Source: Paracoccaceae bacterium
GTDB lineage: Bacteria; Pseudomonadota; Alphaproteobacteria; Rhodobacterales; Rhodobacteraceae
NCBI GenBank assembly: GCA_020832655.1
Contig: JAFIEF010000011.1
Span: forward strand, 1 to 64,000
Length of the DNA stretch: 64,000 nt
Direction of reading: 5' to 3'
In this document: positions 54,263 to 63,322 of the stretch, one piece after another
Layout of the letters: every line of letters starts with the position of its first letter
Position numbering within the stretch: the first letter of the stretch is position 1
The notes under the pieces: model-generated
What the model was told of the DNA's origin: nothing
Database searches by the model: none
Seen by the model: only the letters and a program-made list of their open reading frames with translations
Position numbers and translations under genes: made by a program

Positions 54263-55155
54263 AGATCGCCGCCGCCGCCTATCCGCTGGATTTCCTGCCC
54301 GACTGGGCCGCCTATTGCGCCAAGCTGTCGGGCTGGGTCGCGCGTGCGGCGGCACAGGGCGCGGATCTGCTTGTCTTTCCCGAATATGGCGCGATGGAAC
54401 TTGCCAGCCTTGGCGGGGCAGAGGTGGCGGGAGATCTGGAAGCGGCGCTGCGCGAAGTCATGCGCCATGAAGACGCCGTCAGCGCGCTGCATTGCGACTT
54501 GGCGGCGCGTCATGGCGTCCATATCCTTGGCGCCAGCGCCCCGGCTGACGCCGAACAGCCCCGCCCGGTGAACCGCGCCACGCTTTACGGCCCCCAAGGG
54601 GTGATCGGGCATCAGGACAAGCAGATCATGACCCGGTTCGAGCGCGAGGAGTGGGACATCGCCCCCGCTCGCGGCCTGACCCTGTTCGACACCCCTTTGG
54701 GGCGGCTGGGGGTGATCATCTGCTATGATGCCGAGTTTCCGCTGCTGGCCCGCGCATTGGTCGAGGCCGGGGCAGAGATATTGCTCGCCCCGTCCTGCAC
54801 CGAAACCCTGGCGGGCTATAGCCGCGTCAAGGTGGGCGCAATGGCGCGCGCGCTGGAAAATCAATGCGTGGTGGTTCATGCGCCCACAATCGGCCCCGCC
54901 GAATGGTGCCCGGCGGTGGATATGAATACCGGCGCGGCCGCCATCTATGGCCCGCCCGATCTGGGCTTTCCGCCAACCGGCATTCTGGCCGAAACCGCCA
55001 TCAACACCCCCGGCTGGGCCGTGGCCGAAATTGACCGCGCAGCCATTGCCGATGTGCGTCGCAACGGGGCGGTTCTGAACCATTTACACTGGCCAGAGCA
55101 GGAAAACCGGCTAAGCGCCCCTGTGAAGCGCGCCCGCCCTGCACAAAGCGCTTGA
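54259..55155 (+). CDS. Carbon-nitrogen hydrolase (nitrilase superfamily)
   Basis: A 298-residue amidase-type enzyme with the catalytic triad Glu42 (FPEYGAMEL), Lys121 (GHQDKQIMTRFERE) and Cys155 (GVIICYDAEFP). The class (omega-amidase, carbamylputrescine hydrolase or other) cannot be fixed. Overlaps the GNAT gene by 4 bases. It ends 73 bases before infA. Confidence 0.9.
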   Translation: MKIAAAAYPLDFLPDWAAYCAKLSGWVARAAAQGADLLVFPEYGAMELASLGGAEVAGDLEAALREVMRHEDAVSALHCDLAARHGVHILGASAPADAEQPRPVNRATLYGPQGVIGHQDKQIMTRFEREEWDIAPARGLTLFDTPLGRLGVIICYDAEFPLLARALVEAGAEILLAPSCTETLAGYSRVKVGAMARALENQCVVVHAPTIGPAEWCPAVDMNTGAAAIYGPPDLGFPPTGILAETAINTPGWAVAEIDRAAIADVRRNGAVLNHLHWPEQENRLSAPVKRARPAQSA

Positions 55156-55227
55156 AAAATGCCTTAAATGCGCTCATCTATCGCGCGCGCGGGGTGCCTC
55201 GTGCATCCATTATGTGAAGGAGTGAAC

Positions 55228-55446
55228 ATGGCCAAGGAAGAACTGCTCGAATTCCCCGGCGTCGTGAAGGAACTCCTGCCCAATGCGACATTTCGGGTCG
55301 AGCTGGAAAACGGCCATGAGATCAACGCGCATATGGCAGGCAAGATGCGCAAGAACCGCATCCGCGTTCTGGTCGGCGACAAGGTGCAGGTCGAAATGAC
55401 CCCTTATGACCTGACCAAGGGTCGTATCAATTACCGCTTCAAATAA
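55228..55446 (+). CDS. infA: Translation initiation factor IF-1
   Basis: A 72-residue OB-fold protein that assists 30S initiation. Text [39 protein letters not shown] and [14 protein letters not shown] is diagnostic. AAGGAGTGAAC precedes the ATG at 55228. Three bases before maf, so infA-maf-RNase E/G form an operon. Confidence 0.97.
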   Translation: MAKEELLEFPGVVKELLPNATFRVELENGHEINAHMAGKMRKNRIRVLVGDKVQVEMTPYDLTKGRINYRFK

Positions 55447-55449
55447 GGC

Positions 55450-56025
55450 ATGCGCCTTGTTCTGGGATCGGCCAGCCCGCGCAGGCAGGAAATTCTGATG
55501 CAGCTTGGCGTCATCCCTGATGCCGTCATCGCTGCCGATATCGATGAAACCGCCCTTCCCGGCGAGTTGCCCCGCGCCTATTGCGCGCGCGTGACGCGGG
55601 CCAAGCTTGATGCCATCGCGGCAGGCGCAGATGACATCGTGCTATGTGCCGATACCACTGTTGCGCTGGGGCGGCGCATTCTGGGCAAGCCGCGCGATGC
55701 GGGTGAAGCCGCTGAGTTTCTGCTGAAGCTGGCTGGGCGGCGTCATTCGGTGATCACCTGTGTCGCGCTGCGCCGCGCTGGGCGACACTGGACGCGCACG
55801 CAAGTCAGCGCAGTAAAGATGAAGCGCCTGTCGGATGATGAACTCAATGGCTATCTCGCCAGTGGCGAATGGCAGGGCAAGGCGGGGGGCTACGCCATTC
55901 AGGGGCGCGCAGGGGCGTTCATCCCGTGGATGACCGGCTCATTCACCGGGGTGATGGGCCTGCCGGCTGCGGAAACCATGACCCTGCTGCGCACAGCAGG
56001 CTATTTTCAGGACCGGAACGCATGA
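55450..56025 (+). CDS. maf: Maf-family nucleoside triphosphate pyrophosphatase
   Basis: A 191-residue house-cleaning pyrophosphatase that hydrolyses non-canonical or excess NTPs (dTTP/UTP type). The start [28 protein letters not shown], the catalytic Asp, and [16 protein letters not shown] with the Gln of the YhdE/dTTP type are present. The stop overlaps the RNase E/G start by 4 bases. Confidence 0.93.
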   Translation: MRLVLGSASPRRQEILMQLGVIPDAVIAADIDETALPGELPRAYCARVTRAKLDAIAAGADDIVLCADTTVALGRRILGKPRDAGEAAEFLLKLAGRRHSVITCVALRRAGRHWTRTQVSAVKMKRLSDDELNGYLASGEWQGKAGGYAIQGRAGAFIPWMTGSFTGVMGLPAAETMTLLRTAGYFQDRNA

Positions 56026-57056
56026 AGGGTACAACCATCGCGCTGGACCATCTGCGCGGCAAGGAAGCGGCGGCCCATCTGGTCGATGGGCGGCTGGAAG
56101 ATGTGCTGATTGCCCCGTCTGATGATATCTGGCCGCCCGAAACCCTGCTGCGCGGGCGGCTGGGGCGCCCGGTCAAGGGTCTGGGCGGGGCGTTTGTCGA
56201 TCTGCCCGGCGGGGCCAGCGGCTTTCTGCGGCAGGTCAAGGGGCTGCGGCCCGGAATGCCGGTTGTGGTGCAGGTGTCGGGGCTGGCAGAGGATGGCAAG
56301 GCGATCCCCGTCACCACCCGGCTGCTTTTCAAAAGCCGCTATGCCATTGTCACGCCGGGGGCGCCGGGGCTGAATGTCTCGCGCCAGATCAGCGATGCCG
56401 GGATCCGCGCAGCACTGGAAGCGTTGGCGGGTTCCACCATGCAGGGGGCCGATCCGCAATTGGGGCTGATCCTGCGCTCTGCCTGCATGGGTCAGGATCA
56501 TGGCGCAATCGGCGAAGATATCGCCACCATGCGCAAGCTGGCCGAGCAGATACTGTCCGACAGCGACGGGCCGCCCGAATTCCTGCTTGCCGCCCCCGCC
56601 CCCCATCAGGCGGCATGGCGCGACTGGCCCACCCCCGACACGCTGGATGACCGGCCCGGAAGCTTTGCGCGCCATAATGTGATCGAGGCTGTAGAGGCGC
56701 TGCTCTCGCCGCGAGTCGCGCTGCCGGGGCGCGCGCATATGCGCATCGAACCAACAGCCGCGCTGGTGGCGGTCGATGTCAACACCGGCCCTGACACCAG
56801 CCCCGCCGCCGGGCTGAAGGCCAATATCGCCGCCTTGCGCGATCTGCCCCGCCAATTGCGGCTGCGCGGCCTTGGCGGGCAGGTGATCATCGACCTTGCC
56901 CCTTGCGCGAAAAAGGACCGCCCGGTTCTGGAACAGACGCTGCGCGCCGCCTTCCGGCATGACGGGCGCGACACGGTGCTTGCGGGCTGGACACCGCTGG
57001 GCAATTATGAGCTGACGCGCAAGCGCGACCGCATCGCGCTGGACAGGGTGATGTGA
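56022..57056 (+). CDS. Short ribonuclease E/G family protein
   Basis: A 344-residue relative of RNase E/G lacking the long C-terminal scaffold. It shows the S1-like/RNA-binding part ([20 protein letters not shown]) and the catalytic Mg2+ motif [19 protein letters not shown] (Asp-Asn-Thr). It lacks the Zn-link CxxC of RNase E. The organisation infA-maf-rng is typical of Alphaproteobacteria, but the usual yacG zinc-ribbon gene that follows was not found. A longer frame from 55869 includes the maf tail and is rejected. Confidence 0.88.
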   Translation: MKGTTIALDHLRGKEAAAHLVDGRLEDVLIAPSDDIWPPETLLRGRLGRPVKGLGGAFVDLPGGASGFLRQVKGLRPGMPVVVQVSGLAEDGKAIPVTTRLLFKSRYAIVTPGAPGLNVSRQISDAGIRAALEALAGSTMQGADPQLGLILRSACMGQDHGAIGEDIATMRKLAEQILSDSDGPPEFLLAAPAPHQAAWRDWPTPDTLDDRPGSFARHNVIEAVEALLSPRVALPGRAHMRIEPTAALVAVDVNTGPDTSPAAGLKANIAALRDLPRQLRLRGLGGQVIIDLAPCAKKDRPVLEQTLRAAFRHDGRDTVLAGWTPLGNYELTRKRDRIALDRVM

Positions 57057-57096
57057 TCCGCCCCGTCACCCGCAATTGACCGGACTGGACGCGCAG

Positions 57097-57897
57097 ATGA
57101 GCCTGCCTGTGTATTTTCATCGCAACAGCAAGATCCCCAATCTGGGGGATGAGTTGTCCCCCTATCTGGTGGGCAAACTTGCCAAGCGCGACGTCCAGCG
57201 CGCCGAGGCCGAAACCCACCCGTCTGCGCTGTTTGCCATCGGCTCGATCATCGGGCGGACGCGGTTTCCTTCCCAAGTGGTGTGGGGGTCGGGTTTCATC
57301 TCTGCCGTGGGCAAGCTGACGACGCAGCCCATCTGCACCGCGGTCAGGGGGCCGCTGACGCTGGACCGGCTGGGGCTGGAACATAACATCCCGGTCGGTG
57401 ACCCGGCCTTGCTGATGCCCGATATCTACCACCCCGCCGGGATCGCACAGGATATCGATATCGGGATCATTCCCCACCATATCGACCTTGCGGATTTCAA
57501 GGCGCGTTTTCTGCCCGATGACGGCGCCAGCCATCAGGTGCTGAACATCGCAACTTCAGATGTCGAAGGCTTCATCGACCAGCTGTTGCGCTGCCGCTTC
57601 GTGTTCAGCAGTTCGCTGCACGGGGTCATCCTGGCCCATGCTTACGGTATCCCGGCCTTGTGGATGGAACTGTCCGACAAGGTCATTGGCGGCGGCTACA
57701 AGTTTCGCGATTATTTCCTGTCGGTCAGCATTCCCCCTTATGACGCGGTCGATCTGCGGCGCGGACAGATACGCCTTGGCGCGTTGAGCGCGCTGCGCCA
57801 GAAGGCGGGCGCGCGCAGAGGGATAGTGAATTACGACAAATCCGGCCTGCTGGAAGCCTTCGACCATGCGCTGAACAGCCTCGACACCGTGTCATGA
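57097..57897 (+). CDS. Polysaccharide pyruvyl transferase family protein
   Basis: A 266-residue protein of the pyruvyl/CsaB-like family, which adds pyruvate ketals or acts on related glycans. Key text: NLGDELSPYLVGKLAKRDV near residue 14, AVRGPLTLDRLGLE, SSSLHGVILAHAYGIPALWM and the C-terminal FRDYFLSVS. It lies 40 bases after RNase E/G in the place where yacG normally occurs and is followed by tRNA-Phe 167 bases on. ATG at 57097 preferred. Confidence 0.87.
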   Translation: MSLPVYFHRNSKIPNLGDELSPYLVGKLAKRDVQRAEAETHPSALFAIGSIIGRTRFPSQVVWGSGFISAVGKLTTQPICTAVRGPLTLDRLGLEHNIPVGDPALLMPDIYHPAGIAQDIDIGIIPHHIDLADFKARFLPDDGASHQVLNIATSDVEGFIDQLLRCRFVFSSSLHGVILAHAYGIPALWMELSDKVIGGGYKFRDYFLSVSIPPYDAVDLRRGQIRLGALSALRQKAGARRGIVNYDKSGLLEAFDHALNSLDTVS

Positions 57898-58064
57898 TCG
57901 GGGTGAGCGCCACGCTCTGCAGCGCCGTGTTCGACCACGCACGAAGTGCCGGAACGCAGTGGTGCAGTTTTTTCCCCATGCCCTCTGGACAGCGCGAAGG
58001 CAGTGACATAAAGAACGCTCACCCGCCACAACAGGGTTGTGGCCCGCGTCACAGACGCACCCGT

Positions 58065-58139
58065 GCCCGGGTAGCTCAGGGGTAGAGCAGTGGATTGAAA
58101 ATCCTCGTGTCGGTGGTTCGATTCCGCCCCCGGGCACCA
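58065..58139 (+). tRNA. tRNA-Phe (anticodon GAA)
   Basis: 75 bases with CCA. The acceptor GCCCGGG pairs with CCCGGGC, the D stem is GCTC/GAGC, the anticodon loop TTGAAAA carries GAA at 58097-58099, and the T arm GGTGG TTCGATT CCGCC is intact. The 3' end borders accessory DNA, so it is a probable integration site. Confidence 0.95.
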
Positions 58140-58266
58140 CTTATATACATGATATGTAGAGATAAATTCACTTCGGCGGATTGCGATTGTTGTGGAACTC
58201 GTGGAGTGGGCAACGTATGGGCAACAGAATCCTCGGGCTTACGTAAATCACGAGCTTGTGATCTCC
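58140..58266. other. Non-coding region at a tRNA-Phe integration border
   Basis: From 58140 the sequence turns AT-richer (TTATATACATGATATGTAGA) and has no gene. It contains GGGCAACGTATGGGCAAC, a direct repeat of GGGCAAC at 11-base spacing, which recalls arm-type integrase sites or a decayed attachment region. No direct repeat of the tRNA 3' end was found at the other end of the window. Confidence 0.4.
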
Positions 58267-58476
58267 TTATTCTGACTCGGGGCCATTTGGCTCCGGTGTC
58301 CGCCCGTTGATGTAAGCGCTGATCTGATCGGCCCGCCAACGCACGCATCCGCGCGAAAGATGCAAAGGCTCGGGGAAGCGAGGATCGCGTTTCTGGATGC
58401 GATACAGGGTGGCGCGCGAAACGCTGAGCAGATCGGCGGTTTCTTTGACGGACATCAGTTTCGGCAAGTTCGGCAT
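58267..58476 (-). CDS. AlpA-family (excisionase-like) DNA-binding protein
   Basis: A 69-residue winged-helix protein: KLMSVKETADLLSVSRATLY is the AlpA/MerR-type helix-turn-helix and RWRADQISAYINGRTP the wing. AlpA proteins control phage P4-like integrase and excise islands. AAAAAGGAGTC precedes the ATG at 58476 (an ATG at 58509 is less likely). It is the first gene after tRNA-Phe, as is usual for integrative elements; it may control the next genes on its strand. Confidence 0.85.
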   Translation of the reverse strand: MPNLPKLMSVKETADLLSVSRATLYRIQKRDPRFPEPLHLSRGCVRWRADQISAYINGRTPEPNGPESE

Positions 58477-58548
58477 GGCAGACTCCTTTTTCTTGTCTGC
58501 TTCTACCACGTCAGAATGAAAACGCGTATCTTGATCGGTCCGCGAAGC

Positions 58549-60756
58549 TCAGATATATGTGCATAACCATGGACTTATGACGATACTCAGCCCGGTAGAA
58601 CGCTCTTCTTCGGAGCGTTCTCCTGTGAGCTTAAAAACGTGCTCAGAACTCAGCGTTGCGCGGTTTTCGATCAGGATCGCGGAGGCCATGGCCTCTGCTC
58701 GAGTCAGGTGACCCTGAGCCTTCTCGCGCAGGCCGGCATCGAAGCGCAGCCGGTCGGCGGCATCACCGGGCGGGCCGACCCACACAGTCCCGCTATCGCC
58801 CAAGCCGTACGACATTTCCAGACCCGTGGCACGCTGGGTGGCCTGCGCGAGGTCACATCCTTCGCGCCCACCCGCGCCACCGCTGGGGCGCCCCAGCACC
58901 AGGCGCTCTGCCGCCCGACCAGCGAGGAAGAACGCGATCTCGGCCTCGATATCGCTGCGACGCAATGCATTCGGCTGAGGGATCATCACAGCATGGCCGC
59001 CGCCGTCATAGATGGTCAGAAGTTTCGGGCGCGCGCGACCTGTCGCATGTGCGACGATGGCGTGCCCGCTTTCATGGACGGCGACAGCCCACGCCATCTC
59101 CGGCGCAATCGGCGGCCGGAGATGTTCAACAGACCGGATCAGATCATCCGGGTGCAGCGCACGCCTCGCGCGGCGCGCCGCGGCGCGCGCCGCCTTGACG
59201 GCCTGCGCCACTTGCGCACCCGAAAGCCCGGTCGCCTTTGCGCAAACCCCAGTAAGATCGGCCTCTCGAAGGTCATCCACCAGATGATAACGAAACGCGG
59301 TCGGCAGCAGGTCAGGCGTCGGATGTTCCATCCTGATCTGATGGTCGAAGCGACCGGGACGGATCAGCGCAGCATCGATTTTGTCCGCGTAATTCGTCGC
59401 GGCGATGACGACGATGCCCTCTCGTCCATCAAAACCATCAAGACATTCAAGCAGCCCCGCAACGATGCTCGCAGTCCACGAAGAACTCTGATCGTGCGGT
59501 CGGTTGCGATCACCAATTGCATCCAGTTCGTCAATGAACACAATCGCAGGGCTCGCTTGCATCGCCTTGTCGAAGAACGCCCGCATTTTCTGCAGCAGAT
59601 CGCTCGACCTCTCGCCTTCAGACTGCCACCTTGACAAGGATGCCGCAAATACGGGAAAGCCTGCATCCCGCGCAAGGAGCTTGGGAAGCTCGGTTTTCCC
59701 GCAGCCCGGAGGGCCCTCCAGCAGCAGGCCACAGGTGACATCAGCCCATTTGATCCGGCCTGCTTGCCAATCACGCAGATCAGCGAGGACTTGTTCAACC
59801 GGTGCGCGGACGTCATCAGATAACGGGAATTCTGCAAGCCCCGGTCCGGTCTTTCGCTGCACTGCCCCAGCCGCAGCCAATCGACCACCCGCAGCCCTTG
59901 GGCTGCCAGCGCGCGCGGCCATCGTCAATCTTGCAGGCGTCAGCGCGGCGATATTGCTATCTTTCAGCGATGCAGGGATATCCGCTGGCTCCACGGTTTG
60001 CCCAGGATAGAGATGCCCGAAGACCACACGCAGCATTTCACGATCCAGATCTGGCAAGATGATTTCTGTATCGACTGAATCCTGGAGAACCGTGGGAAGC
60101 TTCGACGGATTCGGGCCGACCAATATTAACGGACGTCCGTCCTCGATAAGGCTCCAGAAGCCCTCGGACATCCCTGAACGATCGGTACTTTTCGCAGGCC
60201 TTGAGCTATCGAACACTTCTGACACCCTTCTTGCGTCAGGCCGGTGCAATCCGGGGGAAAGCACGGTGTTTGCAAACAAGGCCCGCAGAATTTTCGTCAT
60301 CAGTTCTACCGAGTGATCTGCCGGGCAACGCAAGAATGCGATATGTCCCGGCTGACCAAAGGTATCGGCAAGCGCCTGTGGCGTCGGGAACCGCCTTGCG
60401 ATGCGTGCGACAGCCATCGCGATTTCGGCACGTGGTCGCTGGTGGTGTTCCGGGCACGGGGGCAGAACAGCGCCCATTGTCTTGTCCCAGTCCATCTCGA
60501 TCTCGTCGAGAATCGAGTCCACATCATCATAGTGATGCTCCGGGGCGGCCGGCGCCTTGGGTTTTGCCCGGGTTCCCACCGTTTTCTTGTCAGCCGAAGG
60601 CCGGGTGGCTTTCTTGATAGGGGGCGCTGCCATAGGCGCTCCGTACCAATCAGTATGCGACCAATTCTCATAGGAACTTTCTGAAAGAAGCTGAAGAATT
60701 TGTCCTGCGAAGGAAGGCCATGTCTGGTCGTGGTTCTCAATGTCTGAATGCATCAT
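58549..60756 (-). CDS. Soluble FtsH-like AAA+ ATPase with M41-type metalloprotease domain
   Basis: A 735-residue protein. N-terminal part (1-330) has no recognised domain and no hydrophobic anchor. An AAA+ module follows with Walker A (EGPPGCGKTELPKLLARDA, about 345), Walker B (IVFIDELDAIGDR, about 408) and RPGRFDHQIRMEHP. The C-terminal part has the zinc motif HESGH (about residue 557) and the third-ligand Asp region GCDLAQATQRAT (about 633), as in FtsH. Lack of FtsH's two N-terminal helices makes it cytoplasmic. It heads toward 58549; GGGAG precedes the ATG. It sits with AlpA and a nuclease-like gene in an island, so an accessory, perhaps defensive, role is plausible but unproven. Confidence 0.85.
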   Translation of the reverse strand: MMHSDIENHDQTWPSFAGQILQLLSESSYENWSHTDWYGAPMAAPPIKKATRPSADKKTVGTRAKPKAPAAPEHHYDDVDSILDEIEMDWDKTMGAVLPPCPEHHQRPRAEIAMAVARIARRFPTPQALADTFGQPGHIAFLRCPADHSVELMTKILRALFANTVLSPGLHRPDARRVSEVFDSSRPAKSTDRSGMSEGFWSLIEDGRPLILVGPNPSKLPTVLQDSVDTEIILPDLDREMLRVVFGHLYPGQTVEPADIPASLKDSNIAALTPARLTMAARAGSPRAAGGRLAAAGAVQRKTGPGLAEFPLSDDVRAPVEQVLADLRDWQAGRIKWADVTCGLLLEGPPGCGKTELPKLLARDAGFPVFAASLSRWQSEGERSSDLLQKMRAFFDKAMQASPAIVFIDELDAIGDRNRPHDQSSSWTASIVAGLLECLDGFDGREGIVVIAATNYADKIDAALIRPGRFDHQIRMEHPTPDLLPTAFRYHLVDDLREADLTGVCAKATGLSGAQVAQAVKAARAAARRARRALHPDDLIRSVEHLRPPIAPEMAWAVAVHESGHAIVAHATGRARPKLLTIYDGGGHAVMIPQPNALRRSDIEAEIAFFLAGRAAERLVLGRPSGGAGGREGCDLAQATQRATGLEMSYGLGDSGTVWVGPPGDAADRLRFDAGLREKAQGHLTRAEAMASAILIENRATLSSEHVFKLTGERSEEERSTGLSIVISPWLCTYI

Positions 60757-60812
60757 TGCATACTCCCGTTAGATGGGTTCGATGGCCGATTGGTGATTTG
60801 GGGGGTGGAGGG

Positions 60813-61820
60813 TCAGGACGATATGCGCGCTTGCGCTTCGATCTGGTCCATCAATTTGTTGATTTCTGGCAACAGCGCCGGGGCGTAGATCTCGGAGACA
60901 ACGTTGATATGGTTTCCATAGATATCCACGGGCACAACATGGCCCGGGAACCGCCGCACAAGGTCAGCATTTGCGCGCTTCTCGGCGGCACAAGCCGCAT
61001 GGCCGGTAGGCATCTGTAAAAGCCGCAAGAAAGTGACCTTCGCGGCCTTCGACAGCCCAAGCTGGTGCCGAAACCTGCGTTTCGGATTCGCGCTGTATCC
61101 GAACTTGACCACATCAAGCCCCTCAGAGGCGAGCCGAATTCGCGCGAGATAAATCACCGAGGGCTTTGATGACCAACTCTCACCACAGTTCGCGCAGTCG
61201 CACTGCCCGTTACGCATATTAACGCGCGCGATCCTTTGAAAGTGACCGCAGCGATGCCGGTACATGCGATAATTCGCCTTGGCTTCGGGGTCCGGGCCAA
61301 CCCGCTCCCATCCATGCGCGCGCGCCTCGGCTTGTTCGCGTTCGATCAGGCACATCCGGCATTTCACATTGACCTCGCCCTTCTCGACCCGTTTGATGAA
61401 CCCGAATTGACGCCGCACTTCATGCCCGCATGGCGCATGGAAGAAAGCGTATTTGTGATAACTATGATCACGCCGCAGAAACGTAAGCTTCGCCCCGTCG
61501 GCGCTATGGCGTTGCCTGGTTGTGGCGCAGCCACCACAGCGCGGCTGAGCCCCCCGCAAGGCGGACAGTTTCACTGCCGTATGTGCGCCACATGCCTTGC
61601 ATTCGAGCTTCAGGTGAAAGCGATCACGGATACGGCTAACAATGCGGAAGCCCTTTTGATGCGCCATGCCGTGCCACTCTGGGACGGTGGGGCCGTCAAA
61701 ATGGGACCATGCGCAGGCGGGAACATGGCGCGAACGGTGTGGGACCCAAAGACGTTTCTGCTGCGGGTTGACAGTGATCGGGTGAAGGAGGCTGTCCGAG
61801 GATTTGAAACGGTCGGGCAT
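60813..61820 (-). CDS. Zinc-ribbon protein with C-terminal GIY-YIG-like domain
   Basis: A 335-residue protein with three zinc-ribbon-like units: CKACGAH and CGGC, APCGHE and CRMC, HRCGHF and CDCANC. The C-terminal 115 residues (about 220-335) begin with VIYLARIRLASEGLDVVKFG and YSANPKRRFRHQLGLS, the layout of the GIY-YIG-like/T5orf172 domain, with Arg and a Glu (AAEKRANADLVRRFPG) as in nuclease cores. It could bind and cut DNA or RNA. It is 57 bases from the AAA+ gene on the same strand, so the two may be co-transcribed. The domain call is from pattern recognition only. Confidence 0.75.
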   Translation of the reverse strand: MPDRFKSSDSLLHPITVNPQQKRLWVPHRSRHVPACAWSHFDGPTVPEWHGMAHQKGFRIVSRIRDRFHLKLECKACGAHTAVKLSALRGAQPRCGGCATTRQRHSADGAKLTFLRRDHSYHKYAFFHAPCGHEVRRQFGFIKRVEKGEVNVKCRMCLIEREQAEARAHGWERVGPDPEAKANYRMYRHRCGHFQRIARVNMRNGQCDCANCGESWSSKPSVIYLARIRLASEGLDVVKFGYSANPKRRFRHQLGLSKAAKVTFLRLLQMPTGHAACAAEKRANADLVRRFPGHVVPVDIYGNHINVVSEIYAPALLPEINKLMDQIEAQARISS

Positions 61821-61883
61821 GGTGGCACCTGTAGCGCAAGGGGAATCAAGAGCGTTGGAAATACCGGGGGCAATCCAAGAGGA

Positions 61884-62393
61884 TCACGATGCCGGCGATG
61901 CGCCGCCCGGCCTGTGGCAGGCGGCGGCATCAGCGCTGACGTCAAACATGCCGTCATCCAGCGCGGCATAGCTTTCAAACAGGCCTAATCCCTGCAAAAT
62001 CATCTGGTTCAGCCGGAAATTCACCGGGTCACCCCAAGGCAGCAGGAAAACCTCTGTCTGCCGGGCACGATGCTGCAGATATGCCATCTGATCGGGCTCG
62101 CTGCTATTCATCGCGAACAGGAACAGCCGCGCGACCGTCTGCATGCGCAAATCTGCTTCGGTCTGGGCGGGCAGCGACATCACATTTGCAGCCTCTCCAA
62201 GCGCTGCCGCATAAGCGTGCTCGGCATCGCGGATCCAGACATCCACTGCCGGGTCCTGACCAGAGTAGCCTGCCAGATCCCGTTCTGCATCGACCAACGT
62301 ATTGACGATAGAGAGAAACGCAGAGAACCGGATGGCGATCGGAGTACGCAAACTGGACATATAGTAAGGCTTCGAGGGAGACGGATTCGACAT
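61884..62393 (-). CDS. Hypothetical protein of the island
   Basis: A 169-residue protein, mostly helical, with no cysteine pair, membrane segment or known motif. AAAAAGGATACTATC lies before the ATG at 62393, a strong ribosome site. It ends 64 bases before the zinc-ribbon gene on the same strand. Upstream is an AT-rich gap with an inverted repeat, then a divergent marR gene. Function unknown. Confidence 0.65.
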   Translation of the reverse strand: MSNPSPSKPYYMSSLRTPIAIRFSAFLSIVNTLVDAERDLAGYSGQDPAVDVWIRDAEHAYAAALGEAANVMSLPAQTEADLRMQTVARLFLFAMNSSEPDQMAYLQHRARQTEVFLLPWGDPVNFRLNQMILQGLGLFESYAALDDGMFDVSADAAACHRPGGASPAS

Positions 62394-62464
62394 GATAGTA
62401 TCCTTTTTCGTGAGGGCCGCTTGAGCTTGAAACCCGATAGCTAGCCGTGTAGGTAAAATTGAAA

Positions 62465-62500
62465 TAGATTGATATTTGCTACACGTCAAGCATCAATCTA
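62465..62500. promoter_or_regulatory. Inverted repeat between divergent island genes
   Basis: TAGATTGAT (62465-62473) and ATCAATCTA (62492-62500) are perfect 9-base arms with an 18-base spacer; inside them TGCT (62477) and AGCA (62489) extend the pairing. The gap is AT-rich, unlike its surroundings. It could be the operator of the MarR regulator or of the island operon. Confidence 0.5.
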
Positions 62501-62626
62501 ATATTTTTTCTGGAGAGGTCGATTTTTGCCAGAGCAGTTCACATCTTGAGCTAGGATGAGTAGACGTGTAGCTTTCTGCGGGGTAACTACTTGCAAAGAT
62601 CCCACCGCACCCCCCGAGGCATCAAG

Positions 62627-63046
62627 ATGACAGACTTCCCAGACCTGCGCGTGATAGACCCGCTGAACTCCGCTGCACGCGCGGTCAATCGTGCCCTTAC
62701 CGAAGCCCTACGCCCTTATGGGCTCAGCTTTGCCCAGTTTTGCATGATCGACCTGATCGACAGAGGCGGCCCGCATTACCCATCCAGCCTTGCGCGCAAA
62801 CTGGATATCGAGACCAGCACCATGGCCTCAACGCTGAAGCGTGCCGAGAATGCTGGCTTCATCATCCGCTCACCCGACCCGAACGACGCCCGTGGCGTCG
62901 TCGTTACCCTGACCGATCACTCCCGGCAGATATTGTCCGATGCCAGGGCTGCAGTGTTGGTGATTGAGGCGAAATGTGCAGATGGCCTCTCCGGAGAAGA
63001 GCGGGAAGGCGGGATAGGGTTTTTGAAGAAGATCTGGCGAAGTTGA
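62627..63046 (+). CDS. MarR-family transcription regulator
   Basis: A 139-residue winged-helix repressor. Recognition helix in YPSSLARKLDIETSTMASTL, wing RSPDPNDARGVVVTLTDHSR. MarR proteins usually bind small phenolic or oxidised ligands and repress a divergent operon, here the island genes. The start at 62627 is preferred; a frame from 62591 adds unconserved residues. Divergent from the hypothetical gene across the inverted repeat. Confidence 0.85.
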   Translation: MTDFPDLRVIDPLNSAARAVNRALTEALRPYGLSFAQFCMIDLIDRGGPHYPSSLARKLDIETSTMASTLKRAENAGFIIRSPDPNDARGVVVTLTDHSRQILSDARAAVLVIEAKCADGLSGEEREGGIGFLKKIWRS

Positions 63047-63322
63047 CAAACACGCAGGTCAGGTTTTGAACACATCTGAAAAACGTGGGGGATCAACCTT
63101 CCCCTTGGGTGTTGAGCCGAGTCGGGATCCGTCTCTGGTACCGCAAGAGTGGGGCATACGGGACTTTCTGCCGGTCGCGCACTCCACCTTGTGACCCCTT
63201 GCCGATTCGGCATGAACGACGTGGAGGGCGGATTGCGGCCTGTGAACTTGCAGCAATGCAGCTGCAAAGTTTTGTCAAAGCTGCCGGTTGGCCCGTCGTG
63301 CAGGCTTCACAACTGAGGCTAC
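63047..63322. other. No gene seen
   Basis: A stretch of 276 bases with no supportable open frame on either strand; the frames present are shadows of the marR gene or short. Together with 63323-63722 this makes a 676-base region between marR and the PEP-synthase-like gene that holds no confident gene. Confidence 0.5.

Noticed and set aside
58639-59634. Plus-strand frame of 331 codons over the AAA+ gene
   Set aside because: Antisense to complete Walker and HESGH motifs.
62917-63267. Minus-strand frame of 116 codons at the end of marR
   Set aside because: Mostly antisense to marR, with no ribosome site.
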